The notes under the pieces are model-generated. The model made no database searches. It was not told the origin of the DNA and worked only from the letters and a program-made list of their open reading frames with translations. From the NCBI GenBank assembly GCA_003157575.1, contig PMKA01000060.1:1-5607 (forward strand): 5,607 bases of DNA, in the 5' to 3' direction. This stretch comes from Opitutia bacterium. GTDB lineage: Bacteria > Verrucomicrobiota > Verrucomicrobiia > Opitutales > Opitutaceae. The position numbers and the translations under genes were made by a program. This document shows, piece after piece, positions 1-5,607 of this stretch. Each line of letters starts with the position of its first letter. The stretch's first letter is position 1.

Positions 1-220
1 GTCGAACCGCGCCAGCCTTCGCACGAGGCTGCGGCATGGCAGGCTGCCGGCGGCATTCAACTTAGATTCCGCAGTTGAGGTTCCCACTCCTCGTAGCCGT
101 TCTGCTGGCCGGCAGAATGAGCGAGTGGATTCCGCCTCAACCGCGGAATCCAAGTTCAAGCCTCCTGGCGGGCGACGGCACGCCGCCCTCCAAGACGGTG
201 AATCAATCGCGCCTCCGCTC
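1..220. other. Intergenic region downstream of menD
   Basis: I see no supportable gene here. Besides the 56-159 inverted repeat there is a small 6-bp hairpin at 13-18/26-31 (cagcct/aggctg, 7-nt loop). The plus frame starting at base 1 is open to a tga at 76-78, and a minus-strand atg at 54-56 stays open to the window edge. Both are too short, and too lacking in recognisable residues, to call as the end or start of a neighbouring gene. Confidence 0.5.
56..159. repeat. 104-bp nested inverted repeat downstream of menD
   Basis: The outer arms 56-80 and 135-159 are inverted copies of each other, matching at 22 of 25 positions. Inside them, 84-89 pairs with 123-128 (ccactc/gagtgg) and 100-105 pairs with 112-117 (ttctgc/gcagaa), so the whole block can fold into one long interrupted hairpin. 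A competing perfect 9-bp hairpin uses 127-135 and 143-151 (ggattccgc/gcggaatcc, 7-nt loop). Two of the three outer-arm mismatches become G-U pairs in RNA read from the minus strand, the strand of menD, which ends 62 bases away. It could be a 3' end structure of the menD transcript or a small non-autonomous mobile element. No flanking target duplication is visible and no T-run follows in the menD direction. Confidence 0.6.
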
Positions 221-2125
221 CTACACCGCCGCCTCGGCCGCCTGCGCAGCCTCGCCGATCAGTTCCCGTCGCAGGGCCGAATCGCGCTTGCGGTCGGTCC
301 GCACCTCCAACACGCGCACCCCGGCCGTCGGCAAATCCGATATCAGCCCGGTCAGGTGGGCCCAGTCGCGCACGAGCACGTGCCCGACTCCGTAGGCTCC
401 GGCCAGCCTCCCAAAATCCACCTCCTGCGGCATCGCAAAGAATTCCTCGAAAGGCGGATTGAATTTCGCCACGGGCAGCATCTCAAAGATCCCTCCGCCA
501 CGGTTGTTGACCAGAATGATCGTCAGGCTGCCCTTCAGCCTCGGACGCAGCAGGAATCCGTTCGTGTCGTGAAGCAGCGCCAGATCGCCGGTCAACAGCA
601 CTGCCGGCCGGTTGCCGTGCGCCACGCCGAGCGCGGTCGACAGCGTTCCGTCGATGCCATTTGCGCCGCGGTTGCAAAATGGCAGGCAGCCGCGGTCGTT
701 CGGCCGCCAGAAGAACTCCACGTCCCTCACCGGCATGCTGCTCGCCACAAAGACCGGCGTCGCCGGCGGAAGATGCCGGGAAAGCAGCCGGCTGATGCTC
801 CCTTCGAAAAACGGGTCGATCGTCGGAAGTCGTGCGTCGATGGCGAGTCCCGCCTCCCGGTCTGCGCCCAGCCATTCGGACGCGTAGGCCGTGGACTCGC
901 GCCGCGGCCCGGGTTGCGTAGCCGTCCCGGCGGGGTCCGGTGTGGCACCGACATCCTGCCTGCTGGTTTCATCTTCCGGTCTCATCGCCGCGTCATCCTT
1001 GCCACGCGGCAGATCCGGAAAACCAGCCGCGAGTTCCTCGACGCTGCACCGCAGATGCCTCGTCCGCCCGTGCAGCGGATCATGGTTCCGGCTGTCGGCC
1101 GCAACGATCCAGATCGCAGCTCCGGCGCCCTGCAGCCACTGGCGAAGCTGTTTGCTGACGGGCCAGTCGCCCAGTCCCAAGACAACCTCCGGCCTCAGCC
1201 GCGAAGCAAGGGAGGCTGAGCGCAACACGGTGTCGTAATTGGTCACGAGCAGCGGGTTCGCCGCCGCATGATTGCGGAGCGGATTGAGCCCGTCCGCCAG
1301 CACCGGCCAGCCAAGCGCGCATGCGATCCGCGCCACCGCCGCGCAATAGGCCGCCGGATCGGCCGGCTGCGCCGGACCCGCAACGATCACGCCGCGCGAC
1401 GACCCCTGTCGTAACCGGTTTGCCCCTGCCGCAACGGCGGGGCTCGCAGGCGATTGATCTTCCTTCGCGAACAAGTCCGCTCCTGCATCGTCCTCCGCCG
1501 GCGCCAGGTGGGCGAAAAACGCATCCTGATCGATCTGCTCGCAAAGCGCGCCAGCCAGCCCGTCCTCCACCGGCGAAAGCGGATCCCGAAACGGCGCGTT
1601 CAGGTGCACGGGGCCGGCCGATGGATATCGGGTGCGTTCGAAAGCAAAAGCGATGCACTGGCGCGCATACTGCAGCGCCGGGAGCTTCGCCTCCGGCACG
1701 GCCATCTCGTGATAATAGTCCACGTGGCCGCCGTAGAGCATCTGCTGGTCGATCGTCTGCCCCGATCCGCACTCGCGCATCTCGGGCGGCCGGTCGGCGG
1801 TGAACACAAGCAGCGGCACGCCGCTCTCGTGCGCCTCGACGATCGCAGGCAGAAACTCCGCCGCCGCCGTCCCGGATGTGCAGACGAGCGCGGTCGGACG
1901 CTTGTGCCGCCTGGCGAGCCCCAGCGCAAAGAACGCCGCCGACCGCTCGTCGAGCACCGGGACAGCCTCGATTTGCGTATGTCTCGCGAACGCGAAGGCC
2001 AGCGGCGCCGAGCGCGAGCCCGGGCAGATGACCGCGTGGCGCAATCCCAACCGCACCAGCGTATCCACCATGACGCTGCACCAGAGGCTGTTCGTGTTGC
2101 GAAAATCGAGGGGCGTGTCGGACAT
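221..2125 (-). CDS. menD: 2-succinyl-5-enolpyruvyl-6-hydroxy-3-cyclohexene-1-carboxylate synthase (SEPHCHC synthase)
   Basis: MenD is a cytosolic ThDP- and Mg-dependent enzyme. It decarboxylates 2-oxoglutarate and adds the resulting four-carbon unit to isochorismate, giving SEPHCHC in menaquinone synthesis. The 634 residues show the family order. The N-terminal ThDP domain has CPGSRSAP (34-41), DERSA (59-63, with E60 as the conserved cofactor-activating Glu), TSGTAAAE (83-90), TADRPPE (109-115) and GPVHLNAPF (171-179). The C-terminal ThDP domain has SSMPVRD (462-468), NRGANGIDG (485-493) and the cofactor/Mg motif from GDLALLHD (513-520) to NNRGGGIFEMLP (540-551). It is longer than E. coli MenD (about 556 residues), mainly through linkers near residues 208-240 and 372-414. 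The chosen ATG gives the usual short lead before NTNSLW. Only a weak ggacgaag precedes it. The adjacent menF on the same strand supports the assignment. Confidence 0.96.
   Translation of the reverse strand: MSDTPLDFRNTNSLWCSVMVDTLVRLGLRHAVICPGSRSAPLAFAFARHTQIEAVPVLDERSAAFFALGLARRHKRPTALVCTSGTAAAEFLPAIVEAHESGVPLLVFTADRPPEMRECGSGQTIDQQMLYGGHVDYYHEMAVPEAKLPALQYARQCIAFAFERTRYPSAGPVHLNAPFRDPLSPVEDGLAGALCEQIDQDAFFAHLAPAEDDAGADLFAKEDQSPASPAVAAGANRLRQGSSRGVIVAGPAQPADPAAYCAAVARIACALGWPVLADGLNPLRNHAAANPLLVTNYDTVLRSASLASRLRPEVVLGLGDWPVSKQLRQWLQGAGAAIWIVAADSRNHDPLHGRTRHLRCSVEELAAGFPDLPRGKDDAAMRPEDETSRQDVGATPDPAGTATQPGPRRESTAYASEWLGADREAGLAIDARLPTIDPFFEGSISRLLSRHLPPATPVFVASSMPVRDVEFFWRPNDRGCLPFCNRGANGIDGTLSTALGVAHGNRPAVLLTGDLALLHDTNGFLLRPRLKGSLTIILVNNRGGGIFEMLPVAKFNPPFEEFFAMPQEVDFGRLAGAYGVGHVLVRDWAHLTGLISDLPTAGVRVLEVRTDRKRDSALRRELIGEAAQAAEAAV
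1442..1454. repeat. Possible degenerate copy of the cctgcttgcaggcgat repeat inside menD
   Basis: The bases gctcgcaggcgat match 12 of 13 positions of the core of the repeat at 4725-4737 and 5555-5567. The stretch falls in the codons for about residues 224-228 of MenD, in a variable linker, and in a different reading phase from the copy in menF. No good inverted partner is visible about 30 bases to the right; only atcg at 1487-1490 is where one would expect it. This may be a worn copy or a chance match. Confidence 0.3.
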
Positions 2126-2304
2126 CTTCGTCCGATTGAAAGCGATTTCGCGCGGCTGGCCAGTTTTTGTTCGTAGAATCCCGTGATTCGTTTTTCTCTC
2201 GATTCAAGCGCCGCCGGCCGCTAGCCCGGATGCGTCCCGAAGAAGTAACCCCCGCTGTCAGACCGTGGCACAGGTCCCCGACCGGCGTTGCCCCATCCAC
2301 CCCG
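2126..2304. promoter_or_regulatory. Divergent intergenic region between menD and the patatin gene
   Basis: This gap must hold the start signals of both menD (leftward) and the lipoprotein gene (rightward). A plus-strand tagaat at 2174-2179 resembles a -10 box (5 of 6 to TATAAT), but no convincing -35 box lies at the right distance. I see no clear operator palindrome. No strong Shine-Dalgarno sequence precedes any of the candidate plus-strand starts (ttg 2167, atg 2230, atg 2305, atg 2353). Confidence 0.35.
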
Positions 2305-3735
2305 ATGTTTCCCGGCACCCCCGCCTCTCCTACCGCCCGAAACCGGTTCGCCATGCCGCTGCTCGCCCTGGCGCTCGTCGCCGGGTTGCTCGTCGGATGC
2401 GCCCACGCCCCCCGCAACGCGCCCCTCGTGCGGCGCGATCCAGAGGCGGGTTATCGCTTCCAGACCGCCCACGGCCAGCCCGATGGCACCGGCCTGATGG
2501 TTGCGCTTTTCTTCTCCGGCGGCGGCAGCCGGGCTGCAGCCTTCTCCTACGGCGTGCTCCGCGAGCTCGCTGCCACCCGCCTCCCGAATGACCGCAGGAT
2601 GCTCGATGAGGTCACCACGATAAACGCGGTCTCCGGCGGGACCTTCACCGCGGCCTATTACTGCCTGTACGGGGACAGGATCTTCACCGACTACGAGGGC
2701 CTGTTTCTCAAGCGCGACATCCAGGGGACCATGCTCCGCCGCTGGCTCACGCCCGCCAACAGTGTCCGCCTCCTTTCGAGCTACTTTGGACGCAGCGATC
2801 TGGCGGCCGAATATTACGACGATCTGCTGTTCCACGGCGCCACGTATGGCGACCTGGCAAAGGCGACCGCCCCCAGGCCGTTCCTCGTGATCAACGCCAC
2901 CAACATCTCAACCAACACGACGGTGCAGTTCACGCAGGATCAGTTCGATCTGATCGGATCCGACCTCAGCAGTTACCCGGTCTCCCGCGCCGTGGCCGCC
3001 TCGTCCGCCGTGCCGCTTTTGTTCACGCCCATCACGCTTAAGAACTACGCTGACCGCGTGCCGGCCACCGGCCCCTATCTGCCCCTGCCGACCAGCGCCT
3101 CCGATATCTTCGCCAGCTACCGGGCCGAACTCACCGACAATTTGCTCAGCTACCAGGACGTCACGAAACAGCCTTACGTTCATCTGATGGACGGCGGCCT
3201 CGCGGACAATCTTTCCCTGCGGAACCTGCTGGACGCCGTGACTCTTGCCGGGGGATGGGACAACGTGATGGACCGCCTCCGCGGGAGAGGAGTCACAAAG
3301 CTGGCGGTCATCGTCGTCAACGCCGCAGTCGAAGCCAAACAGGACTGGTCGCATCACGAGGAAACACCCGGCATGACGTCGGTCATCGCTGCGCTCAGCA
3401 GTTCGGGGATCAACCGCGCGACCAGGCAAACCGTCACGCTGTTCGAGGACAGCCTCAATATCTGGCGGTTCCAGCGCACCAGGCGGCGATCCGAAACAGG
3501 CGAGCAGCCGAAGATCTATTTTATCGCAGTGGATTTTCACGGCAGCAAGGATCCCGCGGAACGCGCCTTTTTCGATTCGGTTCCGACAAGCCTCTCCCTG
3601 CCCGCGGCAACCACGGACCGGCTGATCCGGAGCGGAGAACGGCTCCTGCGCGAGTCTCCCGCCTATCGGAGCCTCCTGACGGACCTCGCGATGGACCAGC
3701 CCGCCGGCCCCTCGCTCCCGGCCCGGGCGCGGTAA
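2305..3735 (+). CDS. Patatin-like phospholipase family lipoprotein
   Basis: This is a predicted lipid acyl hydrolase anchored to the membrane as a lipoprotein. With this start it has 476 residues. The signal peptide has an Arg-containing n-region (residues 12-14), a hydrophobic stretch and the lipobox LVGC, with the lipidated Cys at 32 (bases 2398-2400). Ala follows the Cys, so outer-membrane sorting is likely by E. coli rules. The patatin fold is shown by the glycine-rich oxyanion loop SGGGSR (71-76), the nucleophile elbow AVSGG with catalytic Ser110, and the DGG motif HLMDGGLADN with catalytic Asp296. The Ser-Asp dyad is therefore complete. The first glycine of the classical GxSxG elbow is Ala here, which I believe is tolerated in this bacterial lipoprotein subgroup. 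The start is uncertain. Atg 2353 would leave a signal peptide with no positive charge, and the frame is open back to ttg 2167. The substrate cannot be read from the sequence. The gene is divergent from menD and convergent with menF, so a pathway role is not implied. Confidence 0.88.
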   Translation: MFPGTPASPTARNRFAMPLLALALVAGLLVGCAHAPRNAPLVRRDPEAGYRFQTAHGQPDGTGLMVALFFSGGGSRAAAFSYGVLRELAATRLPNDRRMLDEVTTINAVSGGTFTAAYYCLYGDRIFTDYEGLFLKRDIQGTMLRRWLTPANSVRLLSSYFGRSDLAAEYYDDLLFHGATYGDLAKATAPRPFLVINATNISTNTTVQFTQDQFDLIGSDLSSYPVSRAVAASSAVPLLFTPITLKNYADRVPATGPYLPLPTSASDIFASYRAELTDNLLSYQDVTKQPYVHLMDGGLADNLSLRNLLDAVTLAGGWDNVMDRLRGRGVTKLAVIVVNAAVEAKQDWSHHEETPGMTSVIAALSSSGINRATRQTVTLFEDSLNIWRFQRTRRRSETGEQPKIYFIAVDFHGSKDPAERAFFDSVPTSLSLPAATTDRLIRSGERLLRESPAYRSLLTDLAMDQPAGPSLPARAR

Positions 3736-3740
3736 CGAAG

Positions 3741-3760
3741 CCCCGGAATGTTTCCCGGGG
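3741..3760. terminator. GC-rich hairpin just after the patatin stop codon
   Basis: ccccgg at 3741-3746 pairs with ccggggg-type sequence at 3755-3760 (ccgggg) around an 8-base loop, beginning 5 bases after the TAA stop. No T-run follows, so it is not a textbook intrinsic terminator. It could slow polymerase or protect the 3' end of the mRNA. Confidence 0.4.
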
Positions 3761-3762
3761 AG

Positions 3763-3811
3763 GCGACGCCCCCGCCGCGTATCAGGAAGACGGATGCGGC
3801 GGGGATGTCGC
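3763..3811. terminator. Long hairpin between convergent genes, candidate bidirectional terminator
   Basis: Arms 3763-3780 and 3794-3811 are inverted copies, matching at 15 of 18 positions with a 13-base loop. Of the three mismatches, two can form G-U pairs in plus-strand RNA and the third can in minus-strand RNA, so the structure folds well in transcripts from either side. Its place between the patatin stop (3735) and the menF stop (3874) fits a shared two-way transcript end. No T-tract is present on either side. Rho-assisted or pausing-based termination, or a repetitive extragenic palindrome, are alternatives. Confidence 0.45.
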
Positions 3812-3819
3812 ATCACCGG

Positions 3820-3873
3820 CACACGTCCCGTGTGACGGCTCCATTCTCCGCCGGCATCCCCAGGCTGGTGCCG
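3820..3873. other. Two further small hairpins downstream of menF
   Basis: cacacg (3820-3825) and cgtgtg (3829-3834) form a perfect 6-bp stem with a 3-base loop. cggca (3852-3856) and tgccg (3869-3873) form a 5-bp stem directly beside the menF stop codon. Read leftward from menF, these come before the long 3763-3811 hairpin and may add to transcription termination or mRNA 3' end stability. No T-run is present. Confidence 0.35.
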
Positions 3874-5388
3874 TCAGTCGGCCAGCGATTCGATCAAGGC
3901 CTTGAATTTCAGCTCGGTCTCGGCAAATTCCCTGTCCGGATCCGACCCGGCGACGATGCCGCTCCCCGCATAGACGCGCGCCCGCCCGCCGTCGATCAGC
4001 GCCGAGCGGATTCCCACGAGAAATTCGCCGCCGCCGCGGTGATCGATCCATCCCACGGGTCCGCCGTACAGCCCCCTCGGAAAACCCTCGAGCTCGCGGA
4101 TGTGCGCACAGGCGGCTGCGCGCGGCGAGCCGCCGACCGCCGGCGTCGGATGCAGCCGCGCCAGAACGTCGAGCAGGCGCACGCCCGCAGGAAGGACCGC
4201 GCTCACGGGCGTGTGCAAGTGCTGCACGTTCGCCAGGCGCTTCAATCCGGGCCGGCCCGCATGGACCGGCTGCAGTCCAAGGGTGGCGAGCCGCCGGTCG
4301 ATCGACGCAACCACGTGCCGGTGCTCGCGAAGCTCCTTTTCGTCGGCAAGCAGCGCGCCTCCCAGGGCCGCATCCTCGCTCGCGGTCCGTCCCCGCGGCG
4401 CCGAGCCGGCCAGCGCCTCGGTCTGCAGCGTCCCCTGCTCCACCTTCAGCAGCCGCTCCGGACTCGCGCCGATGAAGCTCTGTCCGCGCCCGTTTGCGAA
4501 GGAGAAGGAATAACAATCGGGGAAACGTTGCCGGAGCGCGTTGAGCACCTTCAACGGATGATATGCCTCTGCGGCGCTCATTTCCTGGCAGCGCGCGAGA
4601 ACGATCTTCTCAAAACGTCCCTCCGCGATCATCTCCACGGCCCGCGCAACCGCAGTCCGGTAGGTGTCGGGGTCCCGAATCCCAGTCTTCCCACGATCGT
4701 CTTCGGCGCCACCTGCAGGAACCTGCTTGCAGGCGATCTGCCTCCTCCGGACGTTCCCGGTCTCTCCATCGCCCGCAATCACGCCCCTGCAACCGGCCAG
4801 CCCATCTGGAACACCCACGTTCCCGTACTCGAACGTCCTGAACTTCGCATGAGCCCGCCAGACCTTCCCAGTCAGCGCATCGAGGTCCGCCTCGGGCTCA
4901 ACCATCAGATTGGCCACCGCGATCGTGCGCTCGTGCGTCCGCGACACCTGCCACCGCGGGACAAACAGCTTCACGGCCGGAAATGCCTCGCCCGGATCGA
5001 CGTCGTCGAAGAACGAGCCCTCTCCAAAGAAATGCGGCCCGCCGAACGGCCGGCCCGTCTCGCCAACCGCGATGGTCCTCGCGAGAACATCGTCGACGAA
5101 GGCCTGGGCCGCGGCAAAGCGGTCCGGCCCGGCCCCCTCGAATGCGATCATGGCCTCGGCGCCCGCAACGGCCCAGTCCTCGGACGGCCGTTCGGCGTAG
5201 AAATGAAGCTCGGTCGGCTCAAAGATCGACTCCAGCACCGCAAGGGGATCAAGCGGCGCAACCTCGATGGAGATGCTGGCGAGCCGCGTCCGTCCGTCCT
5301 TCTCGGCCGCCGCCCTGCATTGTTCCAGGAACGCGCGCAGCGCACCGGGCGTTGCGTTTGAGGCGGGATCGAGAGGCAGGATGGTCAT
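3874..5388 (-). CDS. menF: Isochorismate synthase (menaquinone-specific)
   Basis: MenF is a Mg-dependent cytosolic enzyme that isomerises chorismate to isochorismate, the substrate of MenD. The 504-residue protein has the full chorismate-binding domain. KIVLAR gives the general-base Lys261, and FIGASPERLL gives the general-acid Glu311. Their 50-residue spacing equals that of K190 and E240 in E. coli MenF. ALAGSAPRGRT (326-335) follows, then EKELREH with probable Mg ligand Glu355, HPTPAVGG (413-420), YGGPVGW (441-447), and SGIVAGSDPDREFAETELK with probable Mg ligand Glu487. HPTPA and the menD neighbour favour isochorismate synthase over anthranilate or aminodeoxychorismate synthase. Siderophore-type EntC or salicylate synthase is less likely. 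An extra segment at about residues 201-230, partly encoded by a palindromic repeat, lies between the N-terminal region and the catalytic core. The N-terminal atg is the only good start in frame, and no clear Shine-Dalgarno sequence precedes it. Confidence 0.95.
   Translation of the reverse strand: MTILPLDPASNATPGALRAFLEQCRAAAEKDGRTRLASISIEVAPLDPLAVLESIFEPTELHFYAERPSEDWAVAGAEAMIAFEGAGPDRFAAAQAFVDDVLARTIAVGETGRPFGGPHFFGEGSFFDDVDPGEAFPAVKLFVPRWQVSRTHERTIAVANLMVEPEADLDALTGKVWRAHAKFRTFEYGNVGVPDGLAGCRGVIAGDGETGNVRRRQIACKQVPAGGAEDDRGKTGIRDPDTYRTAVARAVEMIAEGRFEKIVLARCQEMSAAEAYHPLKVLNALRQRFPDCYSFSFANGRGQSFIGASPERLLKVEQGTLQTEALAGSAPRGRTASEDAALGGALLADEKELREHRHVVASIDRRLATLGLQPVHAGRPGLKRLANVQHLHTPVSAVLPAGVRLLDVLARLHPTPAVGGSPRAAACAHIRELEGFPRGLYGGPVGWIDHRGGGEFLVGIRSALIDGGRARVYAGSGIVAGSDPDREFAETELKFKALIESLAD
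4717..4788. repeat. 72-bp palindromic repeat inserted in frame in menF
   Basis: The left arm 4717-4737 contains cctgcttgcaggcgat. The right arm 4768-4788 is its inverted copy at 16 of 21 positions, including atcgcc and gcaa, after a 30-base spacer. The left arm itself matches 5547-5567, upstream of menF, at 20 of 21 bases. Read in the menF frame, the element is exactly 24 codons, residues 201-224. The arms read RGVIAGD and IACKQVP, with the spacer coding GETGNVRRRQ between them. It contains no stop codon and lies just before the catalytic core. The repeat identity and arm layout are seen directly. That it was inserted into an ancestral menF is inference from its absence in the MenF proteins I know. 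Confidence 0.6.
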
Positions 5389-5433
5389 GCGGGGGCGGCA
5401 GCAAGGCCCAAGCCGTGTTTTCCCTAGGAGGTT

Positions 5434-5502
5434 GTCGGACTTGCGTTCCGACGGCCTGCTGGATACGCGACGCCCTCGTCGCGTCGGCCTTGCCGAAACG
5501 GC
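5434..5502. repeat. Cluster of three hairpins upstream of menF
   Basis: Three short stems follow one another. The first is gtcgga (5434-5439) with tccgac (5447-5452), a perfect 6-bp stem. The second is acgcgacg (5465-5472) with cgtcgcgt (5477-5484), a perfect 8-bp stem with a 4-base loop. The third is gccg (5492-5495) with cggc (5499-5502), a 4-bp stem with a 3-base loop, followed by ttatt on the plus strand. The pattern looks like intergenic palindromic repeats. It could also be a terminator for a gene beyond the right edge or a structured menF leader. Confidence 0.5.
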
Positions 5503-5546
5503 TTATTCTAATGTGCGTTCAGGATGAGACTAATTGGCAAGGATGT

Positions 5547-5607
5547 AGGAGCCTGCTTGCAGGCGATTCAGTGTGTTGTCACTATGCGAACGATCCTGAT
5601 CGCCTGC
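5547..5607. repeat. Second copy of the palindromic repeat, cut by the window end
   Basis: The arm 5547-5567 is identical to the menF-internal arm 4717-4737 except at base 5551 (g instead of a). After a 31-base spacer, 5599-5607 (atcgcctgc) begins the inverted second arm and then the window stops. By analogy with the menF copy, the element should end near 5619. The spacer sequence is unlike that of the menF copy, although the spacing is nearly the same. Confidence 0.6.

Larger units (their letters stand above)
5389..5607. promoter_or_regulatory. menF upstream region
   Basis: This 219-base stretch holds no supportable gene. It must contain the menF promoter, reading leftward. A minus-strand tagaat at 5510-5505 is the only -10-like hexamer I noticed, and ttgcca lies too far upstream (24 bases) to serve as its -35 box. 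If it were used, the menF leader would carry all the hairpins of 5434-5502. The remainder is repeat sequence. Confidence 0.35.

Noticed and set aside
1..78. Open plus-strand frame from the window edge to a tga at 76-78, as a possible end of an upstream gene
   Set aside because: It has only 25 codons, no recognisable motif, and its end overlaps the inverted repeat arm.
125..1219. 364-residue open reading frame on the plus strand
   Set aside because: It lies antisense to menD, whose conserved motifs span the same bases. The protein is Arg/His/Pro-rich with no recognisable domain, as expected for an antisense frame in GC-rich DNA.
2167..2304. N-terminal extension of the patatin protein starting at ttg 2167 or atg 2230
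   Set aside because: It would put 46-70 residues ahead of a normal lipoprotein signal peptide and lacks a visible ribosome binding site. The 2305 start gives a more usual signal sequence.
1080..2417. 445-residue minus-strand frame overlapping the menD 5' half
   Set aside because: It is in another frame of menD, with Arg/Gly/Ala-rich sequence and no domain. menD is certain in this region.
3763..3811. Textbook Rho-independent terminator
   Set aside because: The stem is strong but no T-run follows on either strand, so only a tentative terminator call is made.
3748..5361. 537-residue open reading frame on the plus strand opposite menF
   Set aside because: menF on the minus strand shows a full set of catalytic motifs. 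The plus-strand product shows none and is rich in Arg and Pro. Its length is a by-product of high GC.
4717..5607. CRISPR-like array from the repeated 21-base motif
   Set aside because: There are only two good copies, about 830 bases apart, plus inverted arms, with no regular spacers and no cas genes. This fits dispersed palindromic repeats.

Overview
This is a GC-rich bacterial window (about two thirds G+C by eye) carrying two early menaquinone-biosynthesis genes on the minus strand and one unrelated lipoprotein gene on the plus strand. The organism therefore makes menaquinone by the classical Men (o-succinylbenzoate) pathway. My best guess is a verrucomicrobium of the Opitutaceae type. This rests on GC content, protein style, and short palindromic repeats built around cctgcttgcaggcgat and gtcgga/tccgac, which I remember as common in those genomes. 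I could not check this, so it is inference.

Layout from left to right. Positions 1-220 hold no convincing gene but do contain a 104-bp nested inverted repeat (56-159). menD (221-2125, minus) encodes SEPHCHC synthase. The divergent gap 2126-2304 separates menD from a patatin-like phospholipase lipoprotein gene (about 2305-3735, plus). The convergent gap 3736-3873 is packed with hairpins that probably end transcription from both sides. menF (3874-5388, minus) encodes isochorismate synthase. Positions 5389-5607 are the menF upstream region, with a run of hairpins and a repeat copy cut off by the window edge.

MenF converts chorismate to isochorismate. MenD then joins isochorismate to the succinic semialdehyde-ThDP adduct made from 2-oxoglutarate, which is the first committed step of the pathway. 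The two genes lie on the same strand, but the oppositely oriented patatin gene sits between them, so they cannot form a simple two-gene transcript. The patatin protein has no obvious role in the pathway.

I see no new multi-gene system. The most interesting signal is a palindromic repeat inside the menF reading frame. It is 72 bp, exactly 24 codons, and has inverted arms about 30 bp apart. It encodes a linker between the N-terminal part and the catalytic core of MenF. A near-identical arm (20 of 21 bases), with the same arm-spacer-arm layout, lies in the noncoding DNA upstream of menF. A weaker match falls in a variable linker of menD. This resembles the in-frame palindromic elements known from Rickettsia genes and deserves a comparative check.
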